A program made the translations under genes and the position numbers. Shown piece by piece: positions 1 through 8,559 of a stretch of DNA of 64,000 nucleotides (within the stretch, counting starts at the first letter, position 1; each line of letters opens with the position of its first letter). The notes under the pieces were generated by a model. The model did not search any database. It saw nothing but the letters and a program-made list of their open reading frames with translations, and was not told the DNA's origin. The stretch lies in assembly GCA_001013295.1 (NCBI GenBank), contig LAZY01000036.1, forward strand, positions 1 through 64,000, in the 5' to 3' direction. The DNA is from Chryseobacterium indologenes. GTDB taxonomy: Bacteria; Bacteroidota; Bacteroidia; Flavobacteriales; Weeksellaceae.

Positions 1-2
1 GC

Positions 3-80
3 CTTAATATGGAAACTCCAGATAAAGTGCATAAAAAATCCGAAGAAATAAAATATCTCTCCGGATTAAATATTGTTTAA
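3..80 (+). CDS. C-terminal tail of a gene cut by the left edge
   Basis: An open frame runs from the first bases of the window to a TAA at 78-80. It encodes about 25 residues ending in KKSEEIKYLSGLNIV. The lysine/glutamate-rich tail looks like an ordinary protein C-terminus, and the next gene begins 40 bases later on the same strand. There is too little sequence to name a family, and chance openness over 26 codons is possible. Confidence 0.4.
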   Translation, partial: LNMETPDKVHKKSEEIKYLSGLNIV

Positions 81-120
81 TTTATGTCAACCTATTTTAG
101 GACGACTCAAATATATAACG

Positions 121-966
121 ATGGAATTCAAAATCCTTTCAAATATAAGTACAGAAGATATTTTATCTGTATTCAACCTTTCTTTTTCAGACTATATCGT
201 TCCTTTTCATTTATCAATAGAGCAGCTGACAACAAAAATTGCAGCGGAGAAAATAAACCCGGATATATCGGTAGGCGCATTTGAAGATGGTAGGTTGGTT
301 GGATTTATTCTTCAGGCTGAAAAAACAGGAAGTGGAGAAAAAATTATTTACAACGGCGGTACCGGAGTTGTGCCGGAGAGCAGGGGCAAAGGGCTGGTAA
401 GGAAGATGTATGATTTTATTATTCCCATTTTAAAAGAAAGAAATGCAGATACGCTCCTTCTTGAAGTTATTGAAGGAAATGATACTGCAATCAGGGCTTA
501 TGAAAATTTAGGATTTAATAAGGTACGGAGATTGCTTTGCTTTAACGGAAATATCGGTGTCGAAAAAGAGAACGCTGAGGTATCTGTTCAGGAGCTGAAA
601 GATTTTCAATGGGGAAAATTATCGGCTTTCTGGGATATTGAACCTTCATGGCAGGGATCTGTTTTTGTACTGAATCCTATGCCTGAAAATTATATCACTT
701 TAGGAGCTTATGTCGGGGAAAAACTTGTTGGATATATCATCTATGGCCCTGCTGCAAAAAAAGTATATCAGATTGCAGTAGATAAAGATCATAGAAAACA
801 AGGGGTCGGGACAAAGCTTTTCAATGCAATCAGAGAAAGAAATAATGGGGACATTATTTCCCTGAATAATGTAGAAGATACTGCCGAAGGTACCCGTCTA
901 TTTTTGACCCAGACCATCGGGCTTAAAAATCCGGTCTCTCAATTTGAAATGAAGCGGAGCATTTGA
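121..966 (+). CDS. GNAT family N-acetyltransferase with two GNAT domains
   Basis: The 281-residue protein carries two acetyltransferase folds in tandem. The first spans about residues 1-145 and has an acetyl-CoA loop RGKG at 88-91 followed by an AIRAYENLGF motif near 123-132. The second spans about 195-281 and has the loop KQGVG at 226-230. GNAT enzymes transfer acetyl groups from acetyl-CoA to amines; the substrate cannot be read from the sequence. The frame is open from 73, but I chose the ATG at 121 because the conserved fold begins there (MEFKIL) and the upstream residues are not domain-like. It is cytoplasmic, with no signal peptide. Confidence 0.85.
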   Translation: MEFKILSNISTEDILSVFNLSFSDYIVPFHLSIEQLTTKIAAEKINPDISVGAFEDGRLVGFILQAEKTGSGEKIIYNGGTGVVPESRGKGLVRKMYDFIIPILKERNADTLLLEVIEGNDTAIRAYENLGFNKVRRLLCFNGNIGVEKENAEVSVQELKDFQWGKLSAFWDIEPSWQGSVFVLNPMPENYITLGAYVGEKLVGYIIYGPAAKKVYQIAVDKDHRKQGVGTKLFNAIRERNNGDIISLNNVEDTAEGTRLFLTQTIGLKNPVSQFEMKRSI

Positions 967-1047
967 TCCAATATGCTCTTAAAAATAAAATGAGCCGTTT
1001 TAATATACTTTTAACCTCTTAAACTTTTCAGGCAGCAGCAGAGGATG

Positions 1048-1055
1048 TACCTTTG
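1048..1055 (+). promoter_or_regulatory. Bacteroidetes -7 promoter element
   Basis: TACCTTTG matches the TAnnTTTG -7 box and ends 14 bases before the ATG of the phosphodiesterase gene at 1070. A clear -33 TTG at the right spacing was not seen. Confidence 0.45.
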
Positions 1056-1069
1056 TCAAAATTTAAATA

Positions 1070-2353
1070 ATGAAGCGAGGAATACATCTTTTGCTGCTGC
1101 TTATTTCCTTTTCGGGTTTTGCACAGCAGGCAAACATTGATACAGCTCAGGTTGTGATACCCGGCCGTCAGAACAGTACAGAAGCTCAGTCGAAGCCTTA
1201 TGTGATTATGATTTCCACAGACGGATTCCGTTATGATTACGCCAAAAAATATAACGCAGAAAATCTTCTGAAGCTTTCCGATAATGGAGTACAGGCAAAA
1301 GCAATGATTCCCAGCTATCCGAGTATCACTTTTCCTAACCACTGGAGCCTGATCACAGGCCTTTATCCTTCTCATCACGGATTGATCGATAATTTTTTCT
1401 ACGATTATAAGCGTAAAGAATCCTATGCGCTGAGCAATAAGAAAAATGCTGAAGACGGAAGCTGGTACGGAGGAACTCCGCTTTGGGGATTGGCTGAAAA
1501 ACAAGGCGTGGTAACAGCATCACTGATGTGGGTAGGCTCTGCCAGCGACGCAGGAGGAATAAGACCTTCTTACTACTATCCTTACCACGAGAAATTTACC
1601 CCTTCAGAAAAAGTGGAAAAAGTGGTCAACTGGCTGAAGTTACCGGAAGACAAAAGACCTCATTTTATTTCATTATATTTTCCGGAAGTGGATGGAAGCG
1701 GGCATCACTATGGTCCGGATACCAAAGAAACAGAAGCTGCTGTTCATCTGATCGACCAGGCTGTTGGTGATTTGGTACAAAAAGTAAATGCATTAGGATT
1801 AAAAAATGTCAACTTTATATTTGTTTCAGACCATGGAATGATCAAGGTAGATGGAGGTGCTCCATTGGAAATTCCGGAGCTTCTTCTGGATAAGAACCGT
1901 TTTGATTTTTATAATTCCCAGACGTTATTGAGAGTATATGTAAAAAATCCTGATGAGGTAAAAACGGTTTATAAAGAACTGAAAGCTAAAAAAACAGCTG
2001 ATTATGAAGTTTATTTAGATAAAAAACTTCCCAGATACCTTCATTTTGCAACAAAAGATGACCGCTACAACAGGATAGGACAGATTCTCCTGATCCCGAA
2101 AGCCCCGAAAATATTCTTAGAAAAAGGAAAGAAATCTTCAGTAGGAAAACACGGTTATAATCCTTGTATTGTTCCGGAAATGAAGGCTACATTCTATGCA
2201 TGGGGCCCTGAATTTAAAAATAATAAGGTCATCGATGAATTTACCAACGTTAATGTTTATCCTTTAGTGGCTGAAGTGTTAGGATTAAAGATCGATCAGC
2301 CGATTGACGGAAAACTAAAAGTATTGTATGGTATTTTGCAGGAGAAGAAATAA
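1070..2353 (+). CDS. Ectonucleotide pyrophosphatase/phosphodiesterase family protein
   Basis: A 427-residue exported enzyme of the alkaline phosphatase superfamily (NPP branch). The signal peptide occupies about residues 1-19, ending FAQ. The metal and nucleophile set is visible: D51 in STDGFR, the nucleophile T87 in SITFPNHW, D208 and H212 in EVDGSGHH, D254-H255 in SDHGM and H361 in GKHGYNP. NPP enzymes cleave phosphodiester or pyrophosphate bonds of nucleotides or lipids using two zinc ions; the natural substrate is not predictable here. It is probably periplasmic. It stands alone behind a TAnnTTTG promoter box, about 140 bases before the esterase gene. Confidence 0.88.
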   Translation: MKRGIHLLLLLISFSGFAQQANIDTAQVVIPGRQNSTEAQSKPYVIMISTDGFRYDYAKKYNAENLLKLSDNGVQAKAMIPSYPSITFPNHWSLITGLYPSHHGLIDNFFYDYKRKESYALSNKKNAEDGSWYGGTPLWGLAEKQGVVTASLMWVGSASDAGGIRPSYYYPYHEKFTPSEKVEKVVNWLKLPEDKRPHFISLYFPEVDGSGHHYGPDTKETEAAVHLIDQAVGDLVQKVNALGLKNVNFIFVSDHGMIKVDGGAPLEIPELLLDKNRFDFYNSQTLLRVYVKNPDEVKTVYKELKAKKTADYEVYLDKKLPRYLHFATKDDRYNRIGQILLIPKAPKIFLEKGKKSSVGKHGYNPCIVPEMKATFYAWGPEFKNNKVIDEFTNVNVYPLVAEVLGLKIDQPIDGKLKVLYGILQEKK

Positions 2354-2494
2354 AGATAAATTGAGAACATCTGTTCATCATTAAACTAACTTACCCATAT
2401 AAAATCGCAGTGTAGCATGAATTGTTACATTGCGATTTTGCTTTGTATAGACCTGTTATCAATAAAAAGCAGTATTTTTAATAAAAAATTAAAC

Positions 2495-3301
2495 ATGAAG
2501 TATAGGTTACTATTCGTATTTTTATTGCTGTTGAGCGGCCAGGTATTTTCTCAGAATCAGGATGCTGTTCCGGCACATGATCATTTTACAGTGGAGTCGA
2601 AAGAAGTGGGTGAGACCAGAACAATTAATGTATGGAAACCTTCAGGCTATGATAAAAATTCTGCAAAATTTCCGGTTTTATATATGGCAGACGGTGGAGT
2701 TCAGGAAGATTTTCCTCATGTTGCCAATACCCTGGCAAAGCTTATCAAATCAAAAAAAATACCTCCTATGATCCTTGTTGGGATTGAAAATACCCAGCGC
2801 AGAAGAGATCTTACAGGGCCTACAGAAAATGAAGAGGACAAAAAAATTGCTCCCGTTATAGGAGGTTCTGAAAAATTCAGAGCATTTATCAACAATGAAC
2901 TTTTTGCCGAAATCAACAAAAGATACAGAACCGGAAATGAAAAAGGAATCATAGGAGAATCCCTAGCCGGACTTTTTGTGATCGAAACTTTTTTACACCA
3001 TTCCGATATGTTTGATTTCTATATTGCTATGGATCCTTCTTTATGGTGGAACAATGAATCCGAAGTGAAAATGGCAAAAGAAAGTCTTGCTAATATTACC
3101 AACAGTCCTAAAAGACGATGGTTTACTTCATCTGGAGAAAAAGGGATCTTTGAACCTGTGAATCGATTATCAGAGGTATTTAAATCAGCGGATATGAAGA
3201 ATGTAAAATGGAAATACGAAAATGCACCGAAAGAAACTCACGCTACCATTTTCAAAGCCAGCAAAGACAAAGCTTTGATCTGGACTTTTACCACTAAATA
3301 A
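2495..3301 (+). CDS. Secreted alpha/beta hydrolase, putative esterase (IroE/Fes-like family)
   Basis: The 268-residue protein begins with a signal peptide (about 1-20, ending FSQ) and has an esterase D/Fes-type alpha/beta hydrolase fold. The nucleophile is S156 in GESLAG, and the catalytic histidine is probably H249 near the C-terminus (PKETHATIF). An in-frame ATG exists at 2417, but starting there would bury the signal peptide, so I chose 2495. Related proteins hydrolyse siderophore or thioesters; no siderophore genes lie nearby, so the substrate is open. A strong hairpin follows the stop. Confidence 0.8.
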   Translation: MKYRLLFVFLLLLSGQVFSQNQDAVPAHDHFTVESKEVGETRTINVWKPSGYDKNSAKFPVLYMADGGVQEDFPHVANTLAKLIKSKKIPPMILVGIENTQRRRDLTGPTENEEDKKIAPVIGGSEKFRAFINNELFAEINKRYRTGNEKGIIGESLAGLFVIETFLHHSDMFDFYIAMDPSLWWNNESEVKMAKESLANITNSPKRRWFTSSGEKGIFEPVNRLSEVFKSADMKNVKWKYENAPKETHATIFKASKDKALIWTFTTK

Positions 3302-3330
3302 TCGGACAGATTTTTGTTATTAAAATAATA

Positions 3331-3361
3331 AGTTTCGGCGCACCTTTGGTGCGCCGAAACT
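3331..3361. terminator. Bidirectional terminator
   Basis: A perfect 14-base-pair stem with a TTT loop (arms 3331-3344 and 3348-3361, AGTTTCGGCGCACC) sits between the converging genes ending at 3301 and 3384. Confidence 0.8.
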
Positions 3362-3383
3362 CGTTTATCCATATTCTTCTCAT

Positions 3384-4262
3384 TTAAAATTTAGAAGAAA
3401 ATTCTTTAGCAAAATCTTCCAGCTTAGTGTTACCCGTAACCGGAGAACCATGCTCAATAAAATCTTTCTGTACCGTACCTGTTCTCATTCCCTTTCCCAT
3501 TTCAACATACAATTCTGCCATATCCTGGGGAAGACCTGCCTGAAGCATTCCGTTCAATGCATCGTTATCAGAGAACTCTACCCAGGGAAGTTCCGGTTTC
3601 TGCACAGATGCTCCTAAAACGCTTGCAAAGTCAGAGGCTTTTCGGTTGTCGCTTACAATATATCGGATATTTTTACCTGCCTGATCTTTTACCAGCTCTT
3701 CGGCGGCCGCTTTTGCAATATCATGGGGATGTACCACAGGAATTTCTATATTTTCCGGATAATTTCCTCCAATGATTCCTGCATTTTGAATTAAAGGAAT
3801 ATCATTGAAAAAGTTGGTATAGAAATATCCTGCTCTTAAAAAGGTGAAAGAAGTATTTTCTACATTCTGATATAGATTTTCAATATGGTGAAGTCCTTTT
3901 ATCGGACCGTTTTCCACGGGAGATGCAGCGCCTACACTGCTGAGCATTACTGCTCTTTTCACATGAGCATTTTTGAGAGCTTCAGCATAGTTTTTTCCGG
4001 CGTTGGTGGTATTTTCCACAATATGGGTTGCGCTGATGGCTGGGGGAGTCATTACAAAAACAGCATCTGCTCCCTGAAATGTTTCAGTTAAAAAATCTAC
4101 ATCCATAATAGATCCTATAGCCGGGGTTGCGCCCAAAGATTCAATATCCTGTTTTCTGTTTTCTTTACTGCTTATTACAGTAATATCGTGTCCTTCTGCA
4201 ACCAGTTGTTGCGTTAGAGGTTTTGCTACGTTTCCTAATGATCCGGTGATTACAATTTTCAT
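3384..4262 (-). CDS. NAD(P)-binding NmrA/SDR-type reductase
   Basis: A 292-residue Rossmann-fold protein with the nucleotide-binding start MKIVITGSLGNVAKPL (glycine motif at about 7-11). It shows the overall NmrA/atypical SDR pattern seen in quinone-reductase-like proteins. It lacks a signal peptide and is cytoplasmic. It is divergently transcribed from an HxlR-family repressor gene, a common arrangement in which an electrophile-sensing regulator controls a reductase; the inducer is unknown. Assignment to NmrA is by general fold and length. Confidence 0.8.
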   Translation of the reverse strand: MKIVITGSLGNVAKPLTQQLVAEGHDITVISSKENRKQDIESLGATPAIGSIMDVDFLTETFQGADAVFVMTPPAISATHIVENTTNAGKNYAEALKNAHVKRAVMLSSVGAASPVENGPIKGLHHIENLYQNVENTSFTFLRAGYFYTNFFNDIPLIQNAGIIGGNYPENIEIPVVHPHDIAKAAAEELVKDQAGKNIRYIVSDNRKASDFASVLGASVQKPELPWVEFSDNDALNGMLQAGLPQDMAELYVEMGKGMRTGTVQKDFIEHGSPVTGNTKLEDFAKEFSSKF

Positions 4263-4387
4263 AAGTAAATTTTTTTATGGTTTTTAATGGTCATATGCAA
4301 TAGCTGAATATGAATTGATTTTTAGTCAATGGATTAATTATCAGTGGTTTTTATAAGAAAAATGTTTTTTATTTCCGAGAACAAAGT

Positions 4388-4395
4388 TATATTTG
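4388..4395 (+). promoter_or_regulatory. -7 promoter element for the HxlR gene
   Basis: TATATTTG matches TAnnTTTG. It directly abuts the inverted repeat at 4396-4415, so a repressor bound there would cover the transcription start. Confidence 0.5.
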
Positions 4396-4415
4396 TACTT
4401 ACTTTTATACAAGTA
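4396..4415. promoter_or_regulatory. Candidate HxlR-type operator (inverted repeat)
   Basis: TACTT at 4396-4400 and AAGTA at 4411-4415 form an inverted repeat with a 10-base spacer. It lies between the reductase gene and the HxlR gene and just after a -7 box. HxlR/YodB regulators bind TACT-type inverted repeats, so this fits autoregulation and control of the divergent reductase. The GTACTTAC sequence also recurs directly at 4395-4402 and 4413-4420. Confidence 0.55.
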
Positions 4416-4436
4416 CTTACCCTAAAGTATGTATCA

Positions 4437-4805
4437 ATGACAGCAATCAAAGAAAGTTCAACCATTCAGGAAAATAAAAAAATAGTGCAGGACTGCCCTG
4501 TAATGTATGTGATGGAAAGGATCGGGGGATTCTGGAAACCTATTATCCTGTTCAATCTTTCCACAGGAGAAAAAAGATACAGCGAATTGAAAAAAGCGAT
4601 TCCTGCCGTTACAGAGAAAATGTTGATTCAGCATCTCAAACAATTGGAAGCAGACGGATTGATTATCAGAACTGCAAAACCTGTAGTTCCGCCTCATGTT
4701 ACCTATAAACTGAGTAAGGCTGGAAATGAACTGTCTCCGGTCATTGATGCTATGGCAGAATGGGCCTTTCAGGATATGGAAAGAAATGTGCAGACACAGA
4801 AATAA
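4437..4805 (+). CDS. HxlR family winged-helix transcriptional regulator
   Basis: A 122-residue protein with the HxlR signature: a conserved cysteine (C20 in QDCPV) before VMERIGGFWKPIIL, then RYSELKKAIPAVTEKML and the wing region HVTYKLSKAGNEL. In this family the N-terminal cysteine often senses quinones, diamide or hypochlorite. The open frame extends upstream to 4344, but that stretch is promoter and operator sequence, so I chose the ATG at 4437. It probably represses itself and the divergent reductase. Confidence 0.87.
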   Translation: MTAIKESSTIQENKKIVQDCPVMYVMERIGGFWKPIILFNLSTGEKRYSELKKAIPAVTEKMLIQHLKQLEADGLIIRTAKPVVPPHVTYKLSKAGNELSPVIDAMAEWAFQDMERNVQTQK

Positions 4806-5018
4806 AATATCTGACTATTCTTAAAGCAGGGTTTTCAATGATGACACTGTTACCTAAAAAATCGTCGAAACACCTACTAAAGATCTTTGATATTCTTTCG
4901 GATTAAAGATATATACAATGCAAGTAAAAGTTTTTGAGTCCCTGCTTTTTCCATCGAACATTTCAGATCAATTTAACTTCCGTTTTGTATTTCCATCTAT
5001 ATCAGCAAACCAATATCT

Positions 5019-5363
5019 ATGAAAAACTGCAAATTATTTCTTTTCCTGACCATTCTTTCATTTCCGGGATTTGCCTTGGCTCAAAAATCAGATGAAATTA
5101 AAGTACACATGATACAAAAAGGTAAAAAAACAGCGTTAAGACAAGAAAATATCCCTCATTTTATTCAGTTCGGGATCATGTCAAAAAACCATGATGATTT
5201 CAAGAAAAAATACCACACAGGTATTACCTATCAAAACTGTGTGATCAGTTCAGCAATATCAAAGCAAGCTAAAGAAAATAATCTTGCCATTGCCAAAGTT
5301 CTGACTGAAAAATACGGTGATGCCTGGAAAAAAGATCTTGGTATGATTCCTTATGGATTATGA
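5019..5363 (+). CDS. Small secreted protein, FEKKY-domain-like
   Basis: A 114-residue protein with a signal peptide (about 1-21, ending ALAQ). The mature part carries HDDFKKKYHTGITYQNC, then a helix and a YGDAWKKDLG segment. This resembles the FEKKY domain of small Bacteroidetes proteins as I remember it; the function is unknown. The gene ends tail-to-tail with the ABC transporter and overlaps its last codons by six bases. The preceding 213 bases contain no convincing gene. Confidence 0.65.
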   Translation: MKNCKLFLFLTILSFPGFALAQKSDEIKVHMIQKGKKTALRQENIPHFIQFGIMSKNHDDFKKKYHTGITYQNCVISSAISKQAKENNLAIAKVLTEKYGDAWKKDLGMIPYGL

Positions 5364-7115
5364 TTTTTCCTCTTCTTCCATTTCCACTTCGTGACGCAGC
5401 TGAGCTTTGTACAGAGTAGCATAGTAGCCGTTCTTATCTAAAAGCTCCAGGTGTTTCCCTTCTTCTACAATTTTACCATGTTCCATCACAATGATCTTAT
5501 CTGCCTTTTCGATGGTAGACAGTCTGTGTGCGATAATGATGGATGTTCTGTTTTTGGTAATTTTTTCTGTGGCTCTCTGAATCAGTTTCTCACTTTCGTG
5601 ATCGATAGAAGAAGTAGCCTCATCCAGAATTAGAATTTTAGGATCAGATAGATATGCTCTTAAGAAAGACAATAGCTGTCTCTGTCCTAAAGAAATTGAA
5701 GAACCTCTTTCGCTCACAACATAATCGTAACCTCCGGGAAGCTGCTCAATAAACTGATCGACCTCAATTTCTCTGGCCCCCGCTTTAATCTGCTCCAGAG
5801 TAATGCTTTCATCACCAAAGGAAAGATTCTCAAAGATACTTCCATGGAAAAGGAAAACATCCTGTAATACGACTCCTATATGACTTCTCAGATTATACAG
5901 TTCATAATCTTTCAAATCCACATCATCAATCAGGATATTTCCGGAATTAATATCGTAAAGTCTGGTGATCAGACTGATAATCGTAGATTTCCCGGCACCT
6001 GTCGCTCCTACAATAGCTACAGTTTCTCCCGGATTTACTTTGAAATCAATTCCTTTCAGTACTTCCTGCTTTTCGTCATAGGCAAAATGTACTTTCTGAA
6101 ATTCGATTTTTCCGGCAAAATGATCTTTTTTCACCGTTCCGGTATTCGGCATTGAATTTTCTTCATCCATCAGTCCCAATACTCTTTCTGCCCCTACAAT
6201 TCCTCTCTGAATATTGTTGAAACGGTCAGCAATCTGTCTCAGCGGACGGATCAGCATGGAAATATATTGGATGAAAGCGATCACCACCCCGGCACTGATC
6301 GTAATATACCCGCCATAGAACAGAATAAACCCGATAAACAATGAAGAAATAAGTTCTACTACCGGAAAGAACAATGAGAATATAAATACAGTTCTCAGCA
6401 ATGCTCCTTTCAGCGTAATGTTAATATCATCAAATTTTTTAAACTCAGATTCCTGTCTGTTGAATACCTGGATAATAGACATTCCTGCCAATCTTTCCTG
6501 TACAAAAGAGTTTTGAGTAGACGTCCAGTTTCTTTCATCGCCGAAAGCTTTTTTAAGCCTTTTCTGGAAAAATCTTGTAATGACTACCATTAAAGGAAGG
6601 ATAGCTAATGTAATATAACTCAGATGTACATTAGTGCTGAACATCATGATCAGTACAAATACAATTCTCAAAATATCCCCGAAAACCATCAGGAATCCGT
6701 CTGTATAAACGGTTGCTATGGTTTCAACATCCCCTACTGCACGGGTAACCAACTGCCCGATGGGAGTTTTATCAAAAAATGAAGTTTTAAAATAAATCAG
6801 CTTGGCATACAATCTTTCTCTGATGTCACGGATAACATTCTGTGAAATAAAATTGGAAAAATAAACCAGGAAAAAGTTTAAAATGGTTTCTGCAAATACC
6901 AATCCTACCAGAATATAGATATGCTTCATCATCAAAGCCTTATCCTGAAGCTTTGTAATATCATTATCCACTACTTCCATGGTAAGATATGGCCTATAAG
7001 TAGAAACGATGGAAAGTATAACGGAGATGATTAAGGTAAGGATGAACCAGGATCGAAATTTCATTCCGATAAAGAACAGCCTCTTTACAATCCCCCAGGT
7101 ATCTTGTTTTTTCAT
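5358..7115 (-). CDS. ABC transporter, fused permease and ATPase (MdlB/MsbA-like exporter)
   Basis: A 585-residue half-transporter. Residues 1-300 form the six-helix exporter membrane domain. The ATPase follows, with Walker A GATGAGKST at 370-378, a signature SISLGQRQ at 473-480 (a SLGQ variant of LSGGQ) and Walker B ILILDEA ending at 500 (D498, E499). It should work as a homodimer, or heterodimer if a partner exists elsewhere, exporting lipids, drugs or peptides; no substrate gene is adjacent. It is the last gene of a minus-strand run after truA and a small membrane protein. The C-terminus is rich in glutamate. Confidence 0.9.
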   Translation of the reverse strand: MKKQDTWGIVKRLFFIGMKFRSWFILTLIISVILSIVSTYRPYLTMEVVDNDITKLQDKALMMKHIYILVGLVFAETILNFFLVYFSNFISQNVIRDIRERLYAKLIYFKTSFFDKTPIGQLVTRAVGDVETIATVYTDGFLMVFGDILRIVFVLIMMFSTNVHLSYITLAILPLMVVITRFFQKRLKKAFGDERNWTSTQNSFVQERLAGMSIIQVFNRQESEFKKFDDINITLKGALLRTVFIFSLFFPVVELISSLFIGFILFYGGYITISAGVVIAFIQYISMLIRPLRQIADRFNNIQRGIVGAERVLGLMDEENSMPNTGTVKKDHFAGKIEFQKVHFAYDEKQEVLKGIDFKVNPGETVAIVGATGAGKSTIISLITRLYDINSGNILIDDVDLKDYELYNLRSHIGVVLQDVFLFHGSIFENLSFGDESITLEQIKAGAREIEVDQFIEQLPGGYDYVVSERGSSISLGQRQLLSFLRAYLSDPKILILDEATSSIDHESEKLIQRATEKITKNRTSIIIAHRLSTIEKADKIIVMEHGKIVEEGKHLELLDKNGYYATLYKAQLRHEVEMEEEEKS

Positions 7116-7345
7116 TGTACGAATCGAAGAAAGAATTAAAATAAAATTCTATGCAAAAATAAGACTTTATAAATTGCCAGCCTTTACAACTTCCACAAAT
7201 CGTCATAGAAAATTTCAGATACCTATGATTTACAATATGAATATATTAGGCATTTTTTTTGAAGCCCATCCGAAACATAAGCCACCAGTTTCTTTCTCCA
7301 CAGATCATTTCAGCCATGGATGTTTTTATATAGAATTGAAGATTT

Positions 7346-7696
7346 TTAATTTTTATCAATAAAAGTTTTTCCGATCTCACTGATCTCAATTGATGGCTTT
7401 TGTAGATTTTCTTTCTTAAACTTCCTCTCAAGAAACTGGTAAGTTCCCCAGACTGCAACGATGGAAATCAGCCAGCTGACCATATTAGCTGCAGAAAATC
7501 CTGTATAGTTCATATCATCAAGAGCTTCAGGATTGGTTGCTCCCAGATACGTTCCGTAGCCAAGGCCTAAAATAATCTGAGTCCCGAGATAAATCCCTAT
7601 TGCCAAAAGACCATAATGCCATTTTGTTTTTCCGAACCTTTCTGCCAACTGGGCATAATACCGGTAAGCACCGATAAGAATAAAAATTGATAACAT
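7346..7696 (-). CDS. Small membrane protein of unknown function
   Basis: A 116-residue protein with about three hydrophobic segments (near residues 1-12, 28-50 and 68-88) and a basic, hydrophilic tail. I do not recognise a named family. It lies 22 bases after truA and 230 bases before the ABC exporter, all on the minus strand, so co-transcription with truA is likely. Confidence 0.65.
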   Translation of the reverse strand: MLSIFILIGAYRYYAQLAERFGKTKWHYGLLAIGIYLGTQIILGLGYGTYLGATNPEALDDMNYTGFSAANMVSWLISIVAVWGTYQFLERKFKKENLQKPSIEISEIGKTFIDKN

Positions 7697-7718
7697 GGTT
7701 ATATTTGTTTTTAGTTTT

Positions 7719-8450
7719 TTAAAATTCGTAGCCTACATCTACCAGATACAATCCGTGGGCAGGTGCTGAGGTTCCTGCAGCATTACGGTTTTTATCTTCA
7801 ATCACTTTACGCAGATCTTCAGGTTTCAGTTTCCCCGTTCCGATCTCTACCATTGTCCCTACAATAGCCCGCACCATATTTCTAAGAAAACGATTAGCAG
7901 AAACGGTAAACTTCAGTTCAGATCCGTTCTGTTCCCATTCTGCTTTATACATTTTGCAGATATTGGTCTTATTGTCGGTCTTCAGTTTTGCAAAACTTGT
8001 AAAGTCCTCATATTCAAACAATATCTTACAGGCTTCATTCATTTTATCAATATCCAGAGGTCTTTTCCAATGCTGCCATGCTGATTCCTGAGTGAAGGGA
8101 TTTTTTTCCAAAGAAATATAATATTCGTACATTCTGTAAGTGGCATCAAAGCGGGCATGAAAATCATCCTTTACCGGAAATATTCTTTTGATAGAAATAT
8201 CTGGTGGCAGAAAGCTGTTCAGCCTTCGTGGAAGCTCATCATTCAGCTCCTGCTCCGTATCGAAATGGGCAAATATTTTTTTAGCATGCACTCCGGTATC
8301 CGTTCTTCCGGCACCGGTTGTTTTAATTTCTTCTCTTAAAATGGTGGAAAGTGCTTTTTCCAGTTCTTCCTGTACAGAAATAGCATCCGGCTGTATCTGG
8401 TAGCCGAAGTAATTCTTTCCGTTGTAAGAAAATTCTATAAAGTATCTCAA
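7719..8450 (-). CDS. truA: tRNA pseudouridine synthase A
   Basis: This enzyme isomerises uridine to pseudouridine at positions 38-40 of tRNA anticodon stems. The catalytic aspartate lies in GAGRTDTGVHAK (D51 with the start used here), and the FLRNMVRAIVGTMVEIG motif near the C-terminus is also diagnostic. No ATG is available. The frame opens with a TTG at 8471, but family members usually begin MRYFIEF, which corresponds to a TTG at 8450, so I chose that start (243 residues). It is divergent from lpxK. Confidence 0.92.
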   Translation of the reverse strand: MRYFIEFSYNGKNYFGYQIQPDAISVQEELEKALSTILREEIKTTGAGRTDTGVHAKKIFAHFDTEQELNDELPRRLNSFLPPDISIKRIFPVKDDFHARFDATYRMYEYYISLEKNPFTQESAWQHWKRPLDIDKMNEACKILFEYEDFTSFAKLKTDNKTNICKMYKAEWEQNGSELKFTVSANRFLRNMVRAIVGTMVEIGTGKLKPEDLRKVIEDKNRNAAGTSAPAHGLYLVDVGYEF

Positions 8451-8544
8451 TGTATTGTAATAACTCCACAAAAATACTTTAATTTAACGAAATATTTATT
8501 GAAAAGTCTTTGAGAATATTATACCAAATGCTTATGAAAATTCC

Positions 8545-8552
8545 TATTTTTG
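8545..8552 (+). promoter_or_regulatory. -7 promoter element of lpxK
   Basis: TATTTTTG fits TAnnTTTG and ends only seven bases before the lpxK ATG. Transcription would start at or next to the start codon, implying a leaderless or near-leaderless message. Confidence 0.45.
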
Positions 8553-8559
8553 CAATCGT

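Noticed and set aside
4806..5018. Two short plus-strand ATG frames of about 20 and 34 residues before the FEKKY-like gene
   Set aside because: Their composition is not protein-like, they lack spacing to a start signal, and one overlaps the following start codon. They look like chance frames.
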